Assembly (NCBI GenBank): GCA_038501625.1
Contig: JAZAYU010000010.1
Span: 9,383,380-9,447,379 of the forward strand
Direction of reading: 5' to 3'
Source of the DNA: Corbicula japonica
Taxonomy: Eukaryota; Mollusca; Bivalvia; Venerida; Cyrenidae
DNA length: 64,000 nt
The notes under the pieces were generated by a model. That model was given only the letters and a program-made list of their open reading frames with translations. It did no database searches and was not told the origin of the DNA. Position 1 is the stretch's first letter; every line of letters begins with the position of its first letter. The translations under genes and the position numbers were made by a program. Below, in pieces: positions 1-12,500 of this stretch.

Positions 1-73
1 AAAGAAGACATGTAAAAAAACATATGATTATTACATTATAATACTGTCATGGAGAGGAACATTGTGCAGTGTC

Positions 74-211
74 CAAGGTTATAAAACTGAGATTGTAAAC
101 CAGTCTTAAATCTCAAGGATCTGATTGGCGGAAATGGTGACCAGTCGCCATTTCAGCCAATCAGATCTTTGAGATTTAAGACTGGTTTACAATCTCAGTT
201 TTATAACCTTC
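74..211. repeat. Foldback hairpin MITE, near-complete copy
   Basis: Two arms of about 65 bp in inverted orientation, one starting CAAGGTTATAAAACTGAG and the other ending with its complement. Between them the arms read 'GATTGGCGGAAATGG' and 'CCATTTCAGCCAATC'. The whole unit would fold into one long hairpin. There is no coding content. This is the reference description for the foldback family, which recurs at about a dozen places in the window. Confidence 0.8.
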
Positions 212-302
212 AGCTCAGCACTATTACAAGAGATATTGAAATGGTGCTGTCTTTATCCAGGCGGTCATAATTTTAGTATGTTTTTAATGGAGGTTTATTT
301 TT

Positions 303-372
303 ACAGAGATGATGATAAAACTAAATATGGAGACCAGTCTCAAATCTTAGGTTTATTATCTTGACCCCTGAG
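303..372. repeat. Foldback element, single arm
   Basis: One degenerate arm of the hairpin family ('gataaaactaaatatggagaccagtctcaaatct' region, ending near 'ttattatcttgaccc'). The second arm is missing. It lies within 50 bp of the first gene P acceptor. Confidence 0.55.
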
Positions 373-422
373 TTACTTGATTGGTTCTGTTGATATAACT
401 ATAATTTTCTTGTTTTACACAG

Positions 423-587
423 GTCCTTGTGGTGTAGGAGAACAACTTAATGTGAATTCACTTACTTGTGAGCGGTGTCCAATCGGCACATATCAGCCAG
501 TCGCCTACAATTTCACATGTATTCAGTGTCCAGAGGGCAGGCGTGTCACTGCTGCTACAGGCTCCACTTCCATTGCACAGTGTTTAA
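423..587 (+). CDS. Gene P exon: GCC2_GCC3 (ephrin-receptor-like) module
   Basis: Exon of 165 nt, phase 1-1, acceptor 'ttttacacag' and donor GTAAGC. Translation starts GPCGVGEQLNVNSLTC and ends TAATGSTSIAQCL. It carries the six-Cys pattern with the C-P-I-G-T-Y-Q-P core and the G-S-T-x3-QC ending typical of GCC2_GCC3 modules. The matching exon in the minus-strand paralog is 31427-31594, about 80 percent identical and one codon longer. Earlier exons of gene P are outside the window. Confidence 0.88.
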
Positions 588-3500
588 GTAAGCTCAATTT
601 TTTGAAGTACTGTACAATTCCTTTTAAACATCCCTCACCTTATAAATGCACCTGATGTTATTCGATGGGAAACAACCAGTAAATCCATATTTATTATCCA
701 ATATCCTTCACAATCTAAAATAAGATTTAAATAATTAAATATAAATAATAAGCACTCCTTTCAAAAAATGAAACACCTGTAAGGGCGTTTAAAAGGAAAC
801 TTACAGTTTTTCTCAGTTTTGTAGCATCCTCCGAGTTCTTTGGATCTTTTCTGTGTTACATGTAAGCTAGTACATAATGTACTGTAGAACTGGTTTTATC
901 CACGTTAGTTTTATTTGTGCTAATATTCACAAATGGCTTACCTCGTGAATTCATAAATACCAAAAATATAAATATGATAAGTTTCCATATGTCCTACAAT
1001 AAGTATATCTGAAAATAAGCAACTAGGAATAGAACTGTTAATCACTTTAAATGCCACATATAAATTCCTTTGCGGCCACCATTCATTTTTTTTATTAAAT
1101 CATTTAAAAAAATTTGGCATAAATATAAACGACTGACGAAAATGTGGTATACATAATAGCAGAAATAAAAATAGTAACGCGATAGTAAATTTATGAATGG
1201 TGTAGAAAATTTATGAATGGCGTAAAAATACCGTAACTTTTGTAAAACTGCGACGGAAATTTCCTATTTTGGAGTTTGTTATATGCTGGAAAATTACGAC
1301 AACCTACCCCGACGTTGTATATGACGTCACCTATAACACGGAAAGCTGAACATTGTTCAATACGGAATTTATAATCTGACAAGTTGCATCAAGTTTGTGG
1401 ATTAACAATGCACTATGCTAAAATCATTCATGGGTATATAATGAATACCTTTATTGTGTGGGCATATAGTTTAGATCCAGATCAGCTGGCACATCTGTGC
1501 AGTCTGATCAGGATCTAGACTGTTTGCTTTTTGATTCATTAGGTTATTTCACCCACGCAATAAACTTCTGTCAATGGTGGAAAGGGTTAAAGCTGCCTAT
1601 TCACAGTACAGGGTGGAATACTTAACCATTTCCTGGATATATAGGCATTATTACGCATGTGCGACCAGTGTAGATCCAGATCAGCTGGCACATCCATGCC
1701 GTCTGATCAGGATCTGCACTGGTCGCATTTAGGTCAGAAATAACCTAATGAATCAAAAAGCGAACAGTTTAGATCCTGATCAGATGGCACGGATGTGCTG
1801 GCTGATCTGGATCTAAACTGTTCGCCCTAGCAATAAAGGTGTATCTGTACAGGGAAGGGTTAAGTGTTTCAGTTGTGGTAAATATTATTTAGTCCACTAA
1901 AAATGACAATAAAGGAGCGAATTTCGCCAAACCTTTGGACTTATTTTTATTACAATTTTAAGATCTGTTTTGTATGAATTTTAGTGAATTTTACTGTTAA
2001 TGCTATCATAACTTAGCAATATATATACCGTCATTGTTCGAATATAAGCCGCACTCATGTATAAGCCGCACTGCCCCAAACGTTATAGAACAGATGAAAA
2101 TGGCTTAACACAATGTATAAGCAGTCAAACCTGTGTATTAGCCGCACCCCCAACTTTTACTTCCGAATTCTGGGGAAAAAGTGTGGCTTATATTCAAACA
2201 ATGACGGTATACACTCTTACATTGAATTTGTAAGAAAATCGCATCACATGTTCTTTGTATACACACCTTTTTTCAGTTTATGTAATAAATTTTGATATTA
2301 AAATATGCTAAATATTATTCTGCCTGATACATGAACAGGCCCTTTTAACCCTTTTCTACATAGATACACCTTTTTTTTGTTGGCAAACAGTGTAGATCCA
2401 GATCAGACAGCACATCCGTGCCACCTGATCAGGATCTGCACTGTTCAATTTTTGATTCATTAAGTTATTTCTGACCAAAATTTGACCAGTGCAGATTCTG
2501 ATCAGCCACACGGTGTGCTGGGTGATCTGGATCAACACTGGTCGCACCTGCTTAAAAATGCGTATATATGGGGGAAAAGGTTAATAATATTTTATATTCC
2601 ATGGGCAAACAGTGTTGATTCAGATCATTCAGCACATCAATATAGTTTGATCAGGATCTACACTATTGTCCTAAGATTTGTTACATATTAGATTGAGCAA
2701 ATTGCAAAAAGTGTAGTTCCTGGTACCAAGGTTATAAAACAGAGATTGGAAACCAGTCTTAAATCTCAAGCTGACTGGCAATGTATAAAACCCAGATCAA
2801 GAATGATCTGTATGGTTTGACGCATAACTTGCAGTTTTTTGCTATATTACTACGCGACTGTGTAAAAAGGCACGCAATGTAGTTTGTAATTTATCTTGCA
2901 ATTTCTGTCTTTTTTGGATAACTAAGTGTAAGTGTAATTATGATAGAGTAACACATTTTTTCACAATTAAACTCAAATTGATGGTATATGTTGTCTAAAT
3001 CTTTTGCCACAAAAGTGCAAATAAAAGTTTTGACGTCAGCGTGCCTGTAAAGGATGGTGTTTAAAAATCCGAGTGATGGCCGCTTTCATCGAAACTTAAA
3101 ATGGGCGATATTGATTAACTATACGCCTTTCCAATAATTCAATGAATTTATTTGGTTACCTCCCCTGTCCAGTCACGTGACTGCTCTACAGGAAAAATGA
3201 TTGCTCGCTGTAATAACGTAATAGGGAATATGTACCTACAACTTTCTTTTTTATCATAAAATTCTTTTTGGAAAAATATATTTTCTCTTTGAATTTGTAA
3301 TAATACATCAGCGTCATGATATTTTTGAAAATAATTTATAAAACAATCAGGTTTCTGACTAAAAGTGTCAATTCATTATTCTTCGCATTAAACACTAAAC
3401 GACTTGAACTAACAGACAGTCGCAGTGTTCTCTTCACGGCTTAATTGAGTCTCGTTTCCGGATTAGCGTGTCTATTCCACTACTGACATCATGTTGTGAT

Positions 3501-6500
3501 TATGTCGGCGGCGATTGATTTTGAAGGCGGCATGCCATAAACATGTCAAACTGTCTCGCTTATGGGGTCATCTGTCAATTACTTAAAGGGGCAGATATCA
3601 TTGACCAATAGAGATCGTGTAATTTCTATTTGCAAGGTATCTACACCTCCCAATTCTTAATTATTTCGGAGTCCTTTAACTTCTGGATGTGCCAGCAAAT
3701 GTATTTGATTTAGCACTTAAATGGATTCTTAATCAACATTACGACACGTTATAGAAACAAAAGCCGTCAATAAGAAACATTAAATCTTGTCAAAACATTT
3801 TATATATGTTTAATTAAGAGTTTGGGCTTTTATGCCAAAATTACAACCTGTCAAATCTAAGAAATCTAAATTGGATATGCAACCATATTGTGATATAAAT
3901 ATTCCCATCTTTTTGGAAGCCGGCATCTAAATCCTTGGATTTTATTCTACGAATGATACTTCTACAACAAACTATCAGATTACCGATCCTGTTTTATTTC
4001 AAGACAGAATCAATCATATTTGTTGTGAAGTATACGTAACATTTTAAATATTTAAATTTTTTATTCGTTGACCATAAACGCCTTAAATTTTTAGGACAAT
4101 TCTATTGTTCAAATGTGTAAGTATCAACAAATTCAGATTGTATTTTTTTGTCTACAGATCATGTAACCAGATGTTGACATATCACGATTTCCGGATAATA
4201 GCGCATTACTAGCCTTAGCAATTTGCAACATTTACACCAGTAAAATATATTTTCAGCAGAAAAGATATTAAGAAGAAATTGTTGTACATAATTGGTAAAA
4301 TTAATGCTTATGTTTGTCCAAATTGCGTTTCATACTGCCTACTATCAACAAGAATGGTACATGTTCTTAAATCATTAAAAATCTAAATATCTAACAAATA
4401 GTAAACATAAAAAAGTCTGGCTAGAATAACAGACCAGCAACTTACTTTTTCACCGCCGGCGACGAACGCAGACCTGCAATATAGCGGATAAGGTTAGCTA
4501 TTATGTGCTTAAGCCATTAGCCCGATCGTTCAGCTATCCTGCAGAGCCTCGTTTTGGATTGATTTTCGGTCGCGGGAAGTAACTCGTACAGGACTGCGAA
4601 ACTGTTTATTGGAAAGGCGTATAGGAGGCTTTAGTTGTATAAAGATTTAAAACGAAACAAGTTTAATGTTGTTGACGCTTTTCCTATTTTAATTGTAAAA
4701 AATAAATAAAACTTCACGCATTTTCCATGTCCTATAGCATCTGCTGATGACATAAAGCAACCCCGATTCTTAAATGCAGTGCAGCAGGGTCGTAGCTCCG
4801 CCCTAAAAGTAGTTTCTATCCCAGTGTTCCTAGCGCCAACGTATACAGGTCATGTCTTGGACCGTGAACTGTGTTTTATACATTGGCTGACTGGTCGCCA
4901 TTTCAGCCAATCAGATGCTTGAGATTTGAGACTGGTTTCCATTCTCAGTTTATAACCTTCAGCTCAGATCAGACTGTGCAGACGTTCATGTTGATCAGCA
5001 AATATGAATATGAAAAATGTGAAAATGTGAAACATACTGTGCTTTGTACTTTACTGATTTATGATTTTTTCACTTTTTTAGACTTACCATTATCTTATGT
5101 ATTTCCAGGTTACTGTTCTGCAACGACAACTAATCAGTGTTCACTGAATGCGACATGTACAATCGATGCAAATAATGTCAAAGGTTACACATGCAACTGT
5201 TTCAAAAATTATTTTGATGTGCAAGGCAATGGATTTGAATGTGTTCGTAAGTACAAATTTGAAAAATTTATTTATTCTTTTACTCCTTTAGAACATGTGC
5301 GACCAGTGTAGATCCAGATCAGCCAGCATTTTTGTGCCATCTGATCAGGATCTGCACTGTTTGCTTTTTGGTCAGAAATAACCTAATGAACCTAAAAGGG
5401 AACAGTGTAGATCATGATCAGACAGCATGAATGTGGCGGCTGATCTGGATCTACACTATTTCCCAGCACAATAAATGTGTAACTAGGGAAAAAAGGGTTC
5501 AATTACTGTCTTTTTTGTTATCCCAATTCAAATGACATTAACCTGAAACTTAAGTTTGCTTAAAACTTGAAAAGTAGTTGTCCTATTTTCTTATTGCTTG
5601 GAATATATCATCTAAATCTGACAAATTTGACATGGACATTTTTGTCAGAGTTTGAGAGTTGCAGACCTTGGATTCTACCCCTATATTCCCCCTGTTCATT
5701 TGTGTTACTGATCATAAAATTAGTTTAAAAAAAAACTCAGGAAACCAGCTTTTTCCTAAAGTATCTGTGCTGAAGATTTTACTACTGAGAATGGAAACCA
5801 GTCTCAAATGACAAGATTCTTATTGGCTGAAATGGCAACCAGTCACCTTTTTCAGCCAATCAGATCCTCAATGTTCAAGACTGGTCTCCAATCTTAGTTT
5901 AATTATCTTGGGCCCTGGTCTCATTTTGCATAATTTGCTTCTAGTAATAGATAATAGATGTTCTGCTGTTACAGTTTATCTTGCAATTCGAAAAATATAG
6001 TAGCTGTGTTAAACCATTCCAGGCCTGTATATATACGCATTTTTACGCATGTGCGACCAGTGTAAATCCAGATCAGCCGGCACATCCGTGCCGTCTGATC
6101 AGGATATGCACTGGTCGCATTTTGGTCAGAAATAACCTAAGTAATCAAATAGCGAACTGTTTAGATCCTGATCAGATGGCACGGATGTGCCGGCTGATCT
6201 GGATCTAAACTGTTTGCCCTAACAATTAAGGTGTGTCTGTACAGGAAAGGGTTAATTTACTTGAGTTATATTTGTTTAACAGATCAGTGTGACAGAGGCT
6301 TCTGCAAGAATGGCGCCACCTGTGAACGTGACCCTGAGCCAAATTGTATATGCAGTGAGTGGTATAAGGGTGACACTTGTGCAGAGAGAGTCAGTAAGTA
6401 ACGAATATTTCTATGTTTTCTTTTAATAAACATAGTTTTATCTCTATCCAGTCAATGGTTACATTAAAAACTATTGAAATTATGGCCATTTTACTGTTTA

Positions 6501-9500
6501 AAATACATTTAAGTAACAATTCAACAATTGGGTAACAATTTATAAAATGTGTTTATCAATATAATCACATAGTTTTGCATTTAAATGAGGATATGCTGTA
6601 TTCAAGAATATTTATCATTAATACTTGGTTTGGATTGGAAATAAAGCCAAGATGAAAATGTTTTGAGGCAGTAACAAAGCTGTCTTTATCCTATATTGAG
6701 CTTTACCAAGTGCGTGTGAGCGATTACCCTATCTTATCTTAACCCTTACTCCATATATATATATGTACATTTTAATGCATGTGCAAAAAGTGTAGATCAA
6801 GATCAGCCAGCACATTTGTGCCATCTGATAAGGATCTGCACTGGTCACGTTTTGGTAAAAGAAACCTAATGAATCAAAATGCAAACAGTGTAGAGCCTGA
6901 TCAGATGGCACAAATATGCCAGCTGATCTTGATCTACACTGTTCACACATGCAATAAATGTGTATCTATGACGTAAAGGGTTAACTCCCATTGATTCCAG
7001 TTTTAACTCTTTCCTCCCAAAATACGCATATTTACGCATGTGCAACCAGTGTAGATCTCGATCAGCCAGCACATCTGTGTCATCTGATCAGGATCTACAC
7101 TGGTTGCATATGGTCAAAGATAACCTAACAAATCAAAACACGAACAGTTTAGATCCTGATCAGACGGCACTGATGTGCTGCGTGATCTGGATCTAAACTT
7201 TTCACCCTCGCAATAAAGGTGTGTCTAACGAGGAAAAGATTAATAAGTTAAAAAATTATTCACAAGGTAGCTAACAGTGTAGATCCAGACTAGCCAGATT
7301 TGCACTGATGGCATCTTGATCAGAAATAACTTAATGAATCTAAAAGCAAAGAGTGTATTTCCAGATCAGACAGCATGGATGTGCTGGCTTTTTTGGATCT
7401 GAACTATTCACCCATGCAGTAAAGGTGTATCCATGGAGTAGAGTAGCAAGGGTGAAATGACTGCAATTCAATTAAGGTATGCAAGAAAAGTCCCAAATAT
7501 CGTAAAATGATATGTTGAAGAAATGATTTACATTTATAGGGGCTGAAGAGTTGTCTGACAAGACATTGGACATCGTCATCCCTGTTGTCATTGGTGTGGG
7601 TGGACTGATTCTCTTCCTCATCATCCTGGCCGTCTGCTGTTTATGCTGGAGGAGGTAACCCAGTCTGTTTCATATATTCCAACCATTTACTTCATATATT
7701 ATCTGTGCAACACCATATATGAGCAACATTCGTGCATTCTGATCAAGTTCAAGGTCACAGCATGACCTTGAATAAAATGTGCCCAGCCAATAAAATTGTT
7801 ATCTATTTTTTTATTTTAAAATTATTTCACAGAAATGACTGCCATATGAAGACAATTTGGCACATGCAACATTTAGGTTGCCATCTTGAAGGTCAAGGAC
7901 ACAGCATGACCATAAAGAAAAATTGTGATCGGTTCATGGCTTTGTTATTTATAGTTGGATTTTAAAATTAGTGCAAAGAAATAAACACAATATTTAGATG
8001 TGTCACTTGCAAATTTAGGGTTGCTACCTTGAAGGTCAAGTTCACAGTGTAGTCTTGAAGCAAAATGAAGTCTGGTCGAATACTGTTATTTGCATTCACA
8101 TTTTAAAATTATGGGTTGTTTCTGACTAAGAGTTGACTGGTCTAGATTCAGATCAGACAGCACTGATGTGCCATATGATCTAGACCTAAACTGTTTGCAC
8201 TGTTAAATATCACATACATGCCATATCCCCCGGCGGGGGGAAAAATCCCCCGGAATTTAGAGCCATCCCCCCTGCCCCCCCGGCGGGAGACGAAAATCCC
8301 CCGGAATTAACAAAAGTTAAGAAAAACGGTATCAAAATGCATTTTTCTCGCTCTCATATCAGACATTTATCTATACGCCGAATACACCGTTACGTATCTC
8401 GGACTCCTAACGGTTGTGTCAAAACGTTCCGAATTCGTCTAATTAGTGTCACCTAGAGGATTATCGATTATTTAGTGAGAATTGACACTTAACAGGATTG
8501 TTTATTGGATAATTGATTGTTTGCATAGGTGTGAATGAAATCACAAGTGTACCGTCTGTTTTATGTACAATTAGCGGAGTTGTCAAAGGATTGAAGGTTT
8601 TCAGAAATGACCAGTCAAGCTGATTCTTGCATCCTTGGAATAAAAATATAATAGCCATTGAAGCTGCAACATTTGATATATTCAAGGACAGATCCAGATG
8701 GACTTCAGTAGTGTTGCTCGAACACAATTTTTGGGCAGCAATATTTAATTTTCATGGGGATTTTGAACAGAAAATAGAAATTATAATGTAAATACACAAA
8801 GACTTTTCTAAACAAACCCCCTTGGCATACTTAGAAAGATCCAGACTGACTCCTGGTCTGGTTTGACTGCAGAGACCATATGTTGAGCGTTCGAACTCAG
8901 AATCTGCAGCAAGTTAATAACATCCAAGTCCATGTTAATTAACTTAAATAATTGTTCTAACTGATGTTAGTCTGTGCTATGCACATCAGAGTTTGTCTGA
9001 CAGTTCATATAGTGTTTGTTTTATATAGTTTTATTATGTGCTGACACCCTGTTACAAAAAAACATAATAAAAATATTGTTTAAATAAATGAGGATAAATA
9101 TATTTAATATTGCATCTTAGTTTAGTTTCTAGTAAATTCCGCTTGTTTAGCCGTGTTAAAAAATCCCCTGGAATTATATCGGAATCCCCTGGAATTTTGA
9201 ACCAAATCCCCTGGAATGCTTTCCAGAAATATGGCATGTATGATATCATGTGATAATCCTTGATGAATTGCAGTGCTAGACGAGCGAAATCCAGAGCGCC
9301 TCAGTATAGTGAATTTAACGGGGACAGAATAGACAAAGTCAGCGTTCATTCCTACGGGCAGCCCGTGTACAGCCGCCCTCCATCCCGCCTTATGATGCTT
9401 GCACCAGCTCAGGAAGTGGTTTATGACAACCAAGCTTACATTAAACCTGGTAAGTTGTGAAAATCATTTATGTTGATTTTATTCCCTTAGTACTATCATA

Positions 9501-12500
9501 TTTCACACAGTTATGTTATAATTTTCACATTTTTCATTCTATGTAGTGCCCTTAATCAAACCCAAACGAATATTAACAACATTATATCTTATTCTTTGAG
9601 AATATTAAAATTGCCTAGTTTGTAAATGATGCGAAATTATCATTTGCTTCACTTGCGAGAAAATCAGGGCTGAAGGTTATAAAACTGAGTCACTAATCTC
9701 AAGGATCTGATTGGTTTCCATGCTCAGTTTTATAACCTTGGGCACTGGCCCTGTAAAATTAAAACAATGAATGTAATGACTCACAATTAAACAACTTGTT
9801 AGACCATTATTATCCCCCGCCGATGAAATCGGGAGGGGGATATTGTTTTGGCGTTGTCCGTCCGTCACGGTGTCAAGTCGTCACGGTGTCCGTCCGAATT
9901 TCGTTTCCGGGCTATTTCTCTGCAACCACTGGATGGATTTCAACGAAACTCTGTGGGAAGTATCAGTACCAAGAGGAGATGCGCATATCGTCGTCTTGTT
10001 CCTGTCAGACAATTTAACACAGAGTTATGGCCCTTTGATAACTTATGCATTATGTATATAGGGCAGTATTCGTTTCCGGGCTATTTCTCTGCAACCACTG
10101 GATGGATTTCAACGAAACTCTGTGGGAAGTATCAGTACTGAGAGGAGATGCGCATATCATCGTCTTGTTCTGGTCAGACCATTTAACACAGAGTTATGGC
10201 CCTTTGATAACTTATGCATTATGTATATAGGGCAGTATTCGTTTCTGCGCTATTTCTCTGCAACTACTGAATGGATTTCAACGAAACTCTGTGGGAAGTA
10301 TCAGTACCAGGAGGAGATGCGCATATCGTCGTCTTGTTCCGGTCAGACCATTTAACACAGAGTTATGGCCCTTTGATAACCTATGCATTATGTATATAGG
10401 GCAGTATTCGTTTCCATGTTATTTCTCTGCAACTACTGAATGGATTTCAATGAAACTTGCTGCAAACTATCTATACCAAGAGGAGATGCGCATATCGTTG
10501 TCTTGTTTCGGTCAGACCATTTAACACAGAGTTATGGCCCTTTGATAACTTATGCATTATGTATATAGGGCAGTATTCGTTTCCGAGCTATTTCTCTGCA
10601 ACCACTGGATGGATTTCAACGAATCTTTCTGAGAACCATCAATACCAAGAGGAGATGCGCATATCGTTGTCTTGTTCCAGTCAGACCATTTAACACAGAG
10701 TTATTGCCGTTTGATAACTTATGCATTATGCATATAGAGCAGTGTTCGTTTCCGCGCTATTTCTCTGCAACTACTGAATGGATTTCAATGAAACTTGCTG
10801 AAAACCATCTATACAAAGAGGAGTTGCGCATATCTTTGTCTTGTTTCGGTCAGACCATTTAACACAGAGTTATTGCCCTTCATTAACTTATGCATTATGC
10901 ATATAGAGCAGTATTTGTTCCGCGCTATTTCTCTGTAACTAGCAGATGGGTTTCAATGAAACTTGCTGAAAACCATCTATACCAAGAGGAGATGCGCATA
11001 TCATTGTCTTATTTCGGTCAGATCATTTAACACAGAGTTATTGCCCTTTGATTACTTATGCATTATGCATATAGAGCAGTATTCGTTTCCGCGCTATTTC
11101 TCTGTAACTAGCGGATGGGTTTCAATGAATCTTTCTGAGAACCATTAATACCAAGAGGAGATGCGCATATTGTCGTTTTGTTCCAGTCAGACTGTTGAAC
11201 ACAGAGTTATGGCCCTTTGATAACTTATGCATTATGCATATATAGCAGTATTCATTTCCATGCTATTGCTCTGCAACTACTGAATGGATTTCAATGAAAC
11301 TTTCTGGATAACATCAATACCAAGAAGAGATGTTCATGTCATGGTCTTGTTCCAGTCAGACTGTTTAACACAGAGTTATTGCCCTTTGATAACTTATGCA
11401 TTATGCATATATAGCAGTATTTATTTCCGCGCTATTTCTCTGCAACTTTGGATGGATTTCAATGAAACTTTCTTGAAACCATCTATACCAAGAGGAAATC
11501 TGCATATCATCCTGTTGTTCCTGTCAGACTATTTAACACAGAGTTATGGCCCTTTGATAACTTATGCATTATGCATATTATAGAACAGTATTCTTTTCCT
11601 CTATTTCTCTGCAACTACTGGATGGATTTCAATTAATCTTTCTGAGAACCATCAATACCAAGAAGAGATGTGTATATTGTTGTCTTGTTCCAGTCAGACT
11701 GTTTAACACAGAGTTATTGCCCTTTGATGACTAATGCATAATACAGCAGTATTTGTTTCCGCTCTATTTCTTTTCAACTTCTCGATGGATTGAAATGAAA
11801 CTTTCTGGGAAACATCAATACTGAGACGAGATGCCCATTTTGTCATCTTGTTCCGGTCAGACTGTTTAACACAGAGCTATTGCCCTTTGATAACTTATAC
11901 CTTATGCAAATAGAGCAGAATTTGTTTCCACGCTATTTCTCTGCAACTACTGGATGGATTTTAATGAAACTTTCTGGGAACCATCAATACCAAGAGGAGA
12001 CGCACATATTGTCATCTTGATTCAGTCAGATCCTTTAACACAGAGTTATAGCCCTTTGATAAGTAGAGCAGTATTTGTTTCCTTGCTATTTCTCAGCAGG
12101 AATCTATGGAAACCATCAATACCAAGACAAGATGCCCATATTGTTGTCCTGTTCTGGTCTGACCGTTTAACACAGAGTTATGGCCCTTTGATAAGTTATG
12201 CACTATGCATATAGAGTAGTATTTGTTTATATGCTACTTCTATGCAACTTCTGCATAGATTTCTTTTAAATACAGCACTATATTTTTACTACTGCATTCT
12301 TCATTTCAAAAACTTGAAGACTTTTTGTCTCATTTTTATATTCTGGTGAGCTGCCCAACCGTTTTCACCATCTGAAGTTTTTTTTTCACCTTTTTTGCCA
12401 TCCATAATAAATATCTAAATAAAGCCCTATGACTTCAGCTGTTGTGTTAGTAATAACCAGTACTCGGCGGGGGATATAAATTCAACGAATTTGCTTGTTC

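Noticed and set aside
1622..1863. GATC-rich palindromes as transcription-factor or restriction-related regulatory sites
   Set aside because: They are internal parts of a high-copy MITE and occur wherever the MITE does, without relation to promoters.
9796..12214. Series of overlapping 60-100 residue frames
   Set aside because: They repeat the same words because they translate the 167-170 bp tandem units of a transposable element.
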